Below are positions 17,861-25,248 of a DNA stretch of 64,000 bases, piece after piece. How positions within the stretch are numbered: position 1 is the first letter of the stretch; every line of letters begins with the position of its first letter. Under the pieces are notes generated by a model, which did no database searches, was not told the origin of the DNA, and saw only the letters and a program-made list of their open reading frames with translations. The DNA is from Vampirovibrio chlorellavorus (GTDB lineage Bacteria; Cyanobacteriota; Vampirovibrionia; Vampirovibrionales; Vampirovibrionaceae), in the NCBI GenBank assembly GCA_001858525.1, contig LAPX01000003.1, positions 62,001-126,000 of the forward strand, given 5' to 3'. The position numbers were made by a program, and so were the translations under genes.

Positions 17861-19399
17861 TTATCGGGTGCCGCCGTCTACGATGGTTATGGTCCAGCCT
17901 TCAATTTCCACCGGGCGATCCGCTTCGTTTCCAGTGAGCTCCATTTGGAAGTATTGCCCGGAACCTGCCGGTATTAGGCTGAAGCAAGCGCTGCCCGCCC
18001 GGTTGTAATAGTCGGCCCCGTAGGTGGCCTGATTGTAAGTGGTGCTGGCACTATCGGGGATTAGGGATACTGTCCGGGACTGCTGATTCTGAGAGCCTCT
18101 TCGAAGGTTCCAGTACATTTTCACCGTGACATTGACTTCCGAAATTTGCTTGAGATAGAGCTGAATATCCTTGATCCGTTTGCGGAGACGAGGCGTTTCA
18201 AAATCCAGAAATCCGGTACGGTAAATCCAGGGAATGGGCTGCCCGTTGTAGCTGTTGCCTTTGAGTTGTTGCTGTACAATGCCTTGGTAATTCCCGGTAA
18301 ACAGTTTGCCGTTGAACGTGCAGCCGCAGGCGGCGATAACGCCTTGCCGCTTGCTCCAGATCCGGTTGATGCCGTAGTTGTATACCAGTACGGTTTGATT
18401 TTGAATGGCGCTGCCATCGGCCACAAACCACCACACTTCCTGTCTGTTTCGCAGATGAACGGCAAAACTTTGGCTGAGCTGTGCCCGGTTGAGATTTTCA
18501 ATCTGGGCCTTGATGGCATTGGATAGAAACAGGGTCGTGACGTTGCCTTGGGCCGTGGCCGTGGATAAAGCGGTCACACCTTCCTGCGATAGAAACATCA
18601 ATTCATTACCCACCAGCACTATGCTACGATGGCTAACGGCCCCAAATTCATCCGACATTTTTTGAACGGCAAAGGTGTCTACATCGGTGCCGGATAGAAC
18701 ATAGGTGGAGCGCTCCTTGAAGATCACCAGCACCTCTTCATTGAGGAGGGGCAAGAACAGGGTTTTCAGACCGGTAATTTTTTCACCGTCACCAGGAGAA
18801 ATTTGCACTGCACCCGGAGAGTCTGACCAGTAATCGGGATCAAAATTTTCGGCGTTTTCCAGTTCCGAAATGTAGACCATAGAGGGGTTATCCGAGTCTC
18901 CGGAGAAGATCAGCCGGTTGGCATAAATTTCCGAAAAAGCAGGTTTGCCGGGATCAATGCCATACACAGCCGGTGGCCAATTTTCCAGAAGTTCAACGGC
19001 ACCAATGCCGTCCCATTTAATGGGGCTGTCCGCACCATTGCAACCAATTAGCAACCCCTGAAAGGTCACAAAATTCATGGTTCGGTTGGGGGTTAAACTG
19101 CTGTACAGGAGTGTGGCTGCACCGGTGCTTTCATTGAATTGGTAGAGTTTATCTCCGGATACGGCAATTAAAAACGTTTGTCCCAATAGATTTTTATAGG
19201 GGTATAAACTGGTGACTGTTGCCCCGGATGCCAGCGGCGTGCTGTTGATATTGACATAACCGGCGTTATTGCTGGACCAGCTGCCGTGGGTGGTGGCGTG
19301 TAAATTAACGATTTCTTCGGCCTCGCCATTTTTTAAGGTTAGGTCGTTGGCTCGTAAATTCATGCCCCCGGCGTTATCGAAAAATTGAAATGTACGCAT
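17861..19399 (-). CDS. Phage tail nozzle / DNA-stabilisation protein, P22 gp10-like
   Basis: 512 residues with repeated beta-propeller-like blades: YKNLLGQTFLIAVSGDKLYQF, FQGLLIGCNGADSPIKWDG, EVLVIFKERSTYVLSGTD and VLVYNYGINRIWSKRQGV. Size, blade pattern and place directly after the head-tail adaptor match the P22 gp10 / T7 gp12 class of tail proteins that close the portal channel. AAGGAAG precedes the ATG. The class is likely, the exact family less certain. Confidence 0.65.
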   Translation of the reverse strand: MRTFQFFDNAGGMNLRANDLTLKNGEAEEIVNLHATTHGSWSSNNAGYVNINSTPLASGATVTSLYPYKNLLGQTFLIAVSGDKLYQFNESTGAATLLYSSLTPNRTMNFVTFQGLLIGCNGADSPIKWDGIGAVELLENWPPAVYGIDPGKPAFSEIYANRLIFSGDSDNPSMVYISELENAENFDPDYWSDSPGAVQISPGDGEKITGLKTLFLPLLNEEVLVIFKERSTYVLSGTDVDTFAVQKMSDEFGAVSHRSIVLVGNELMFLSQEGVTALSTATAQGNVTTLFLSNAIKAQIENLNRAQLSQSFAVHLRNRQEVWWFVADGSAIQNQTVLVYNYGINRIWSKRQGVIAACGCTFNGKLFTGNYQGIVQQQLKGNSYNGQPIPWIYRTGFLDFETPRLRKRIKDIQLYLKQISEVNVTVKMYWNLRRGSQNQQSRTVSLIPDSASTTYNQATYGADYYNRAGSACFSLIPAGSGQYFQMELTGNEADRPVEIEGWTITIVDGGTR

Positions 19400-19463
19400 T
19401 CGTTAATGCTTCCTTTGAGCCGTTTTAAGCAGGCGCTTTTGAGTGTTTGCTGTCAGCACACTT

Positions 19464-20108
19464 TCAAATCGTTCGTCCACCCCGATAAAACCCTTTCATA
19501 CGGTATTCGGGCTTCCGGGGGGCCAGGCTTTTTAGCTGGGCCAAGCCGTCCCGATAGAGTAAGAAGGTGTCGCTGCCCCCTTCGCCTAGAAATTTTTCAA
19601 GACGCGCCTGAGTGCCGAGTATCAGAACTTTTTCCCAGCTTTCGGGCAAGGCCGTGGTGTCGCTATTCAGGCTGAGTTTTTGCGGACTGCGCTGGTAATC
19701 GTAGCGAATGGTGTAGATAGCATTGGGCACCGGATAGAGAAACAACTGGCTTCCTTTGCGATAAAAATACTGTGGCTTGCCACTGAGCGTTTCTCCATGG
19801 GCAATCGGGTAGGTGTAATCCACTTCTTCAAGACGTAATTGGCTGCCTGTTTCCTGCACGGAATCGGCGATTAAATCCTGCACCTCACATTGGGTGGTCA
19901 GGCTATAAGCCGCCGTTCCTGAGCTGGTGTTAAAGGTGGCCGATTGTTGCAGCCGATTGACCTGTAAACGCTGCAGCATTTCCGTGTAGGTTTCATTGAG
20001 AAAATCCACGGTCTGAATAATTGGGGTTTGGGCCTCGTTTAGGGTGCTGGCTTCCACTTGGCCGGTGCGCCTGAGGATCTCATTCACCAGTTGCAGGAGT
20101 GTGCTCAT
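19464..20108 (-). CDS. Phage head-tail adaptor protein
   Basis: 214 residues. N-terminal helices (LLQLVNEILRRTGQVE; QTVDFLNETYTEMLQRLQVNRL) are followed by a beta region (SSGTAAYSLTTQCEVQDLIADSV; FYRKGSQLFLYPVPNAIYTIRYDYQ) and a C-terminal helix. This helix-beta-helix order is that of the podovirus adaptor (T7 gp11 / P22 gp4 / gp6-like). It overlaps the preceding small gene by 29 bases and has AAAGGAG before its ATG. It would sit between the portal and the tail nozzle. Confidence 0.7.
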   Translation of the reverse strand: MSTLLQLVNEILRRTGQVEASTLNEAQTPIIQTVDFLNETYTEMLQRLQVNRLQQSATFNTSSGTAAYSLTTQCEVQDLIADSVQETGSQLRLEEVDYTYPIAHGETLSGKPQYFYRKGSQLFLYPVPNAIYTIRYDYQRSPQKLSLNSDTTALPESWEKVLILGTQARLEKFLGEGGSDTFLLYRDGLAQLKSLAPRKPEYRMKGFYRGGRTI

Positions 20109-20301
20109 CCGACGCTCCTTTCAGTTTAAGCAGTTTCAGCCGATAGTCGGCAGGGTATTGTTTTAGAATCTGGGCCAAAGTCCCCTGAATACGAGTTTTG
20201 AACTTGGTGTTTCTGTTTTCACAAAGCCAGATGGCTTGCTCTGAATAAATATCGGGAGGCGTTGAAGTGTCTTGGACTTCATCGTCAAACGGTAAATCCA
20301 T
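20080..20301 (-). CDS. Small phage-block protein
   Basis: 73 residues, acidic N-terminus (MDLPFDDEVQD), basic middle (ENRNTKFKTRIQGTLAQILKQYPADYRLKLLKLKG). The ATG at 20301 has AAGGAG six bases upstream. It lies between the coat protein terminator and the adaptor gene, overlapping the latter by 29 bases, and is probably translated with it. No family is recognised. Confidence 0.6.
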   Translation of the reverse strand: MDLPFDDEVQDTSTPPDIYSEQAIWLCENRNTKFKTRIQGTLAQILKQYPADYRLKLLKLKGASDEHTPATGE

Positions 20302-20338
20302 CACGATCTCCTTTGAATGTGGCACATAGGATTTGGGT

Positions 20339-20377
20339 AAAAAAAGGAGCGATGACCATCATGACGGCCATCGCTCC
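20339..20377 (-). terminator. Terminator downstream of the coat protein gene
   Basis: On the minus strand a perfect nine-base-pair stem (GGAGCGATG / CATCGCTCC) is followed by seven T. It lies about 54 bases after the coat protein stop. Confidence 0.8.
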
Positions 20378-20430
20378 GGTGGAGTTGCGTTAGAGAGACA
20401 GTGGGAGAGAAAAGGAAAGGGAGATACTGC

Positions 20431-21264
20431 TTAAGCCGAGGCTTTCAGCACAGCGCCCGCATTGGGCATCATGACCTTGGAGCCATACAGGTACAGCCCT
20501 TTAACCGCATCGGCAAACATGTTGTACGGACGAACCGTTTCAATTTTGTTGACCTGGCTGGCAAAGCTGATGAAATCCTGGGTGAAGGCCAGCAAATTAA
20601 CCACGCTGCCAACCGCAGGATTGTTGGTGGTGACGTGTACTCCAAAGCCTGCCACGTTGCCGATGTAGCCGTTTTGGATGACGTTGTCTCCCAGACTGGT
20701 GGCCCGGGTAAATTCGGTGGATTGCAAGAGCAGGGTTTTGAATTTGGGGGTGATGACCAGGTTGCGGCCTTCCTGGGGCGCATTGCTGTTGTCCAGTTTT
20801 TCGGCCAACTGGGTGATATAGCCGTAAATGTTGGCACTGGTCAGGGTGATGGGTGCGCCATCCGTGCCGATGACGTTGCCCGCATCCACATCGGTATAGT
20901 GGCCAATCAGGCGGGAGTCTACCACGTCCCGAATGGCGATGGCTGCCCGGCCCGCGTAGCCTTCCAGAATGTCCACGTTGGCTTGGGCTTTATCCAGGTC
21001 ATCGACTTTGAAGGCAAAGTATTTTTGCTGATCGATCAATAAATCCACCATGGGATCGGTGAGACTTTGGAAGGAAATGGTCATATCGCGGGTGTAGTTG
21101 TTGACGGTGACATCGCCAAAGGTGCGCACGTGAACTACGTCACCGGCACTGGTGATTTCACCTTCAAAATCACGGTTGACCAGATTGGCCATGACCACGG
21201 TTTTGTTAAAAATTTTGAGTAATTTTTTGCTCCAGATTTCTGGAATGAAGTTTGCGGTTGCCAT
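20431..21264 (-). CDS. Phage major capsid (coat) protein
   Basis: 277 residues. The N-terminus (FIPEIWSKKLLKIFNKTVV; NRDFEGEITSAGDVVHVRTFGDVTVNNY) and the later ITPKFKTLLLQSTEFTRA and GFGVHVTTNN are typical of HK97-fold coat proteins of the P22 gp5-like group. It follows the scaffold gene, as expected for podovirus-like assembly. AAAGGA lies before the ATG. The gene is bracketed by two terminators (20339-20377 and 21303-21332), which would set its expression apart from its neighbours. Confidence 0.82.
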   Translation of the reverse strand: MATANFIPEIWSKKLLKIFNKTVVMANLVNRDFEGEITSAGDVVHVRTFGDVTVNNYTRDMTISFQSLTDPMVDLLIDQQKYFAFKVDDLDKAQANVDILEGYAGRAAIAIRDVVDSRLIGHYTDVDAGNVIGTDGAPITLTSANIYGYITQLAEKLDNSNAPQEGRNLVITPKFKTLLLQSTEFTRATSLGDNVIQNGYIGNVAGFGVHVTTNNPAVGSVVNLLAFTQDFISFASQVNKIETVRPYNMFADAVKGLYLYGSKVMMPNAGAVLKASA

Positions 21265-21302
21265 TGTATCGGGTCCTTTCTGGTTGATAAAAACGGGGCA
21301 TT

Positions 21303-21332
21303 AAAAAAGCCGCAGGATTAAATGATTGCGGC
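21303..21332 (-). terminator. Terminator between scaffold and coat protein genes
   Basis: On the minus strand GCCGCA / TGCGGC form a six-base-pair stem with a 12-base loop followed by six T. It lies only 38 bases before the coat protein start, so any promoter specific to the coat gene would have to overlap it; otherwise it works as a partial terminator. Confidence 0.6.
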
Positions 21333-21363
21333 ATTCGGGACTGTTTTTAGCGGGGGTTTGTCA

Positions 21364-22011
21364 TTACTGCACTCGGTTATTTTTGAGTGCGTCATTGATG
21401 GCCGCTTCGTTTTTGAGGAATTCAGGCAGGCTCATTTGGGCAATTTGCTGCCGAGAGAAACGAGGCGGTTCCGTGGGTGTTTGGCGCTTGGTGGCCGTTT
21501 CCATGTAAGGGTTTTTGTCGGGGCTGATCGTGCTTTTTTCTGAATCGGAGGCATTCAGTTTTTCTTTGAGGGTGTCCTGAAATTTTTGAGAGAAGATGGC
21601 CAAGCCCTTTTCTAACAGGGTTTCCCATTGATCGATTCCGCCATCTGGATCTTCGCGCAACAGGGTCACCACTTCTTGCAGAATGAACGGTTCAAAACGG
21701 GCAAATTCCGGTGACTTTTTTCGGAAACTGTTTAGCGCACTTTTCAATTCAGCTTCTTCTTTCAGGTCGGCCAGATGGGTTTTTGCGGCATCTTCCACAA
21801 TCTGTTGAACGAAAGAAAACGGATCGCTGACAAACAGCTCCAATGCTTGATTGGGCGGAAGCGATTCAATAGAGGGAGGAGTTAGATTGGCTGAAATGGA
21901 TGGGTTTTGAGGGGCAGTTGCTGGCCGGTTCATTGGCTTTGGCGAGTCCAGAGCTTCCTGGGATGAGGCTTGGGGTGTCGCTTGTGAACCCGACGATGAT
22001 GATTGAGACAT
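21364..22011 (-). CDS. Probable phage scaffolding protein
   Basis: 215 residues, placed between portal and coat protein genes, the usual site for a scaffold. The first 55 residues are a Ser/Pro/Gln/Ala-rich disordered region; then a helical acidic core (FVQQIVEDAAKTHLADLKEEAELKSALNSFRKK) and a charged C-terminus. Low complexity, helicity and position are what identify podovirus scaffolds, which rarely share sequence. AAGGAG lies upstream of the ATG. Confidence 0.65.
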   Translation of the reverse strand: MSQSSSSGSQATPQASSQEALDSPKPMNRPATAPQNPSISANLTPPSIESLPPNQALELFVSDPFSFVQQIVEDAAKTHLADLKEEAELKSALNSFRKKSPEFARFEPFILQEVVTLLREDPDGGIDQWETLLEKGLAIFSQKFQDTLKEKLNASDSEKSTISPDKNPYMETATKRQTPTEPPRFSRQQIAQMSLPEFLKNEAAINDALKNNRVQ

Positions 22012-22053
22012 GACTTCTCCTTGTATGAATGGATTGAGGGTGCGTGGGAGGGG

Positions 22054-22311
22054 TTAGTCCGTATCCGGTTGTTTTCGAGACCACTCCCGCTCGGCCTGTT
22101 GAATAATCAACAGCGGTGTGGAAAAAATTTCCTGAATCACTTGGGCGCGGATGGCCTCATACAGAAAGGCCTCTTTGGCATCGGTGTCCGTAACGCGGGT
22201 GCGCAGTTCCGGCCGAAAACTACTTTGCAGCAGATCCCAACCGGGTTCCCGAATCAGATCCGTGAACAGGGTGGCTTTTTCACGCAGGCTGAGCTGCTTG
22301 TAGAGGGTCAT
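22054..22311 (-). CDS. Small phage-block protein after the portal
   Basis: 85 residues, helical and charged (LREKATLFTDLIREPGWDLLQSSF; AFLYEAIRAQVIQEIFSTP). Its ATG overlaps the portal stop by four bases (ATGA), so it is translationally coupled to the portal. GGAG lies inside the end of the portal gene. No family is recognised; a virion or assembly role is implied only by the location. Confidence 0.65.
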   Translation of the reverse strand: MTLYKQLSLREKATLFTDLIREPGWDLLQSSFRPELRTRVTDTDAKEAFLYEAIRAQVIQEIFSTPLLIIQQAEREWSRKQPDTD

Positions 22312-24059
22312 GCGGAGGCTCCGTTTTCTACTTCAGGGGTGCTGATGAAAATATCGGCTTCGTCGGTAAAACCCAGACGCCGATACACTTTTTTGTACAG
22401 ACTGAGCCAGTCCACTCGATTGCGCAGAGCGGGGCTGTTTTCCACCAGTCGTAGAAACGAGGTGATAGCGTTCAGCTCTTGTGCTTTGTTCCATGAGCCT
22501 CGTGAACCATCAATGCGGAACTGACAGTGACAGGTTTGCACTACTTCCGGTCGCAGGGTTTTAAACAGGATTTGACCGCCGGGCTGACACACTCGCAGCT
22601 GCTCTGGCTGGTTGAGAAACTGTCGGGCATTTTCCAGCACCATTCTCAGGAACGGCTCCAAAGAGGTGTGCTCCAGGTGGGCCAGGCAGGAGGAGAATTT
22701 TTGGGTTCCGCCTTGCACCAAAGCGCTCACTTCGGTTGCAGTCCGGGATTGTCCCTGCTCATTGCCGGTGAAGTATTTCAGGGCGCCCGTGGCTTCCTGA
22801 GCCTCTGCTTTGAGATCGGCGATTTCGGTAAAGGCCACCGTGAAATTATTCAGGTACTGAATGGGCCTGAGCGTGTCGTGGCTTTTCACTGGAATGAGCG
22901 CACCGGGCCGGGTCACCACCGCCTCGGGATCAAACACGTCATCGTTGATGAGATAGGTAAAGGGGTTGTTGATGGACAGGTTGATTACGTCCAGTTTTTG
23001 ATTGGTCAGGGTGTTGATGGCGTGTTGCAGACCCAAAGATTTTTCAATGGCCCCAATGCCGTAAATTTCGTTGGGTACGGGAATGAAGTTGGTAAAAATA
23101 AACGGCTTCATACCCGAATCATAGGGGTTGGGCTCAAAGCGAATGACCGTATCGCCATTGGCCACCACGCAAACATAGTTTTGGTAAAGTGTGTCGCCCA
23201 CTGTAAAATCGCCCCACGCTTCCAGCAGGGTGATTTTTGGGGACGTCTGTTCATCCGGTGTTTGCGGATTATCGGCGAGTCCGAAGGCTCGGCGTTTGCT
23301 TTGCTTGTTGCTGTCTTCACTAGAAAGACGATGGGGGTTTTTCGGGTTGAGTGTTTCCAGATTGCAGTAAGCCGGATTATTTTTCAGGCTCAGCCAATCT
23401 CGATCCACTTTGCGGATGACGTTGGCTCGCTCAAAATCCGGGGCATCGGGATCGATGAAGAATTCGAACATGTCCAGCGTTTCAAAGTCCGGGCCATGGT
23501 AGGTCACTTCTTCCCGGCTGACTTTTTGACTGCCCACCGTCACCCCAAACAAGGTGACCGGTTGCTGCACTTGTCGGCTTTGGATGGATTTTCGCCAGGG
23601 AACGGCCGCCACCGTGTTACCGGTGATAATGGCCTGTTTCAGGAAGAGGGCGTACTTTTCAATGAAGCTGGCATCTTCCAGTTTATTACGCAAAAATTCC
23701 TCAATCAGGCTGGCCTGACTGTGGTTTTCTTCCGTTTTGCCAATGACCGAAAAAAATCGTTCGTTGGCTGGAAACAAGGCATTCAGCAGATTCGAGTGAA
23801 TGGCTTCCACCGCTTCGTATAAAACTGGACGAACCACTTGGCTGCGATCGTGTGGGTGGTTTTCCGCTTCCGCATAAAGAGAAGGCGTGTCGCACAGGTA
23901 GGCCTCCCAACATTCTCGCCATTTTCGCTCTAGGCCGCTTCTGGATTGTTTCCAGTGTAGGTATTGGTTGTAAACCGTGCGGGCCAGCGCTTGCTGGTTT
24001 TCTTCCGTTAATAGGTGCAGTGCTGGTGTTGTGGCCGATGTGGCCATTGGATCAGACAT
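22308..24059 (-). CDS. Phage portal (head-tail connector) protein
   Basis: 583 residues, the size of podovirus portals. It would form the dodecameric DNA channel at one capsid vertex. Supporting segments: RSQVVRPVLYEAVEAIHSNLL near the N-terminus, FEFFIDPDAPDFERANVIRK, the YGIGAIEKSLGLQHAINTLT helix region, and EATGALKYFTGNEQGQSRTA near 430-450. These match the order seen in head-tail connector proteins of podoviruses. GGAGGG precedes the ATG. It leads the recognisable virion genes of the block; no terminase gene lies on either side. Confidence 0.85.
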   Translation of the reverse strand: MSDPMATSATTPALHLLTEENQQALARTVYNQYLHWKQSRSGLERKWRECWEAYLCDTPSLYAEAENHPHDRSQVVRPVLYEAVEAIHSNLLNALFPANERFFSVIGKTEENHSQASLIEEFLRNKLEDASFIEKYALFLKQAIITGNTVAAVPWRKSIQSRQVQQPVTLFGVTVGSQKVSREEVTYHGPDFETLDMFEFFIDPDAPDFERANVIRKVDRDWLSLKNNPAYCNLETLNPKNPHRLSSEDSNKQSKRRAFGLADNPQTPDEQTSPKITLLEAWGDFTVGDTLYQNYVCVVANGDTVIRFEPNPYDSGMKPFIFTNFIPVPNEIYGIGAIEKSLGLQHAINTLTNQKLDVINLSINNPFTYLINDDVFDPEAVVTRPGALIPVKSHDTLRPIQYLNNFTVAFTEIADLKAEAQEATGALKYFTGNEQGQSRTATEVSALVQGGTQKFSSCLAHLEHTSLEPFLRMVLENARQFLNQPEQLRVCQPGGQILFKTLRPEVVQTCHCQFRIDGSRGSWNKAQELNAITSFLRLVENSPALRNRVDWLSLYKKVYRRLGFTDEADIFISTPEVENGASA

Positions 24060-24422
24060 AAGTTCCCTCCGTATTTGATGAATCAGGATTTATTAATCTG
24101 GGCGCTACAAAACGCACCCGTAAAAGCTTGCTTGGCGAGTGAAAATATTGGGTCAGAGAAAACAAAAGAGGGAGGCGCGAAACTACGAACGGGGAATGAA
24201 TCGATCCGCCAGAGGAGCGAACGAATAAGCGCTATACATAGCGTCGCTTCACACGGTTGGCATTCCTGTTTCAGGGGCGAAAGAACGCCTGAAAACAGAA
24301 AGCCACCAACCCCGTGAGCACCCAGTCAATACAGCCCGTGCAAGGTGGTTGATGATCATTATTATGCGCTGCGGTTTGGCATTGTCCCAGCGAAGGAGAT
24401 TTACGATTTTTTGAGCGCCGAC
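24060..24422. other. Structured intergenic region within the phage block
   Basis: 363 bases without a credible gene. It holds a short palindrome CGCTA-TACA-TAGCG (24230-24243) and a nested structure: outer arms CACGG/CCGTG with TTGG/CCAA (24252-24316) around an inner imperfect hairpin, CTGTTTCAGGGGC (24266-24278) with GCCTGAAAACAG (24287-24298). It could be a leader, a small RNA or a packaging-type site upstream of the portal. Its function is not known. Confidence 0.45.
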
Positions 24423-25142
24423 TTATAAGTCCAGTTTATCCAGCTTGATTTTCATATCCCGATTACCCAGTGCCACGGTTTCATCTTTTTTCGGGGGCGG
24501 TTTGGATTCATTTCCAGATTCGGATTCGACTGCAGGGGATTTTGCTTTTTCTGCTTCTCCAAGGCTTTGCCGCCAAGTGGCCAATTCTTCGGCGTACGCC
24601 TTGGCCTTGCTTTGATTGAGCTGGTTACGGATGGCCTGCATGGTTGGCCCATTAGGCAAGGTCATGGAAGGGTAAAAGGTACTTAAGTGGGCGACGGTGT
24701 TTTTAAAATTGCCAGCCACAAAACTATCGGTTATGCCCTGCATAATGGCGTTATCGACGGGTTGGTTGGTGTGTTGGCAAATGGCAAAATATTCCATTAA
24801 ATGATCCACCACTGTGATCACGTGTGTGGCGATCAGGGTGCGTTGCGTTTCAGGCAACACGTACAAGCAGTTCATAGCGTGGTGCAGGCTTTCGACTTTG
24901 TCATAGCTGCGGGCCTTGCTTTTGGCTTTGAACAAACTGAGTACTTTTTCTGGTGGCAAGGTTCTGGGATTTTTTAAAAACTGGCTCACCTGGCAATGTT
25001 TTTCGGCCAACCTTGACAGGGTCTCTCCGATCAGGGGTTCGTGGCTTAATGGAAAACTTTCCATTAAATTGACACTGAGGGCCACATTTTCTTCTTTTTC
25101 ATACCAACGCGTTTTCGATGGATTGCCTTTATTTGTTTCCAT
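24423..25142 (-). CDS. First gene of the phage block, function unknown
   Basis: 239 residues, soluble and helical. There are two short Cys/His-containing stretches (EKHCQVSQFL; HHAMNCLYVLPETQRTLIATHVITVVDHLMEYFAICQHTN) and a disordered Lys/Pro/Glu-rich tail. It lacks the ATPase or nuclease motifs of a large terminase and I see no clear helix-turn-helix of a small one. It precedes the portal in the same direction across the structured 363-base gap. Whether it belongs to the phage block or to the host is open. Confidence 0.55.
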   Translation of the reverse strand: METNKGNPSKTRWYEKEENVALSVNLMESFPLSHEPLIGETLSRLAEKHCQVSQFLKNPRTLPPEKVLSLFKAKSKARSYDKVESLHHAMNCLYVLPETQRTLIATHVITVVDHLMEYFAICQHTNQPVDNAIMQGITDSFVAGNFKNTVAHLSTFYPSMTLPNGPTMQAIRNQLNQSKAKAYAEELATWRQSLGEAEKAKSPAVESESGNESKPPPKKDETVALGNRDMKIKLDKLDL

Positions 25143-25248
25143 TTAGAACTTATGCCTAAAGCTAGTACATGATGTCTATAGTACCTAATTTCCGCATTTT
25201 TAATTTTATAATCAATTCTGGTAACTATATTAACAAATTTTAAGGAAT

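Noticed and set aside
22527-23822. 431-codon open frame antisense to the portal gene
   Set aside because: No ribosome binding site or domain; the portal on the other strand has both, plus coupling to the next gene.
24423-25142. Possible terminase gene at the head of the phage block
   Set aside because: 239 residues with no Walker A or B motif and no RNase H-like nuclease residues; too short for a large terminase and no clear DNA-binding domain for a small one.
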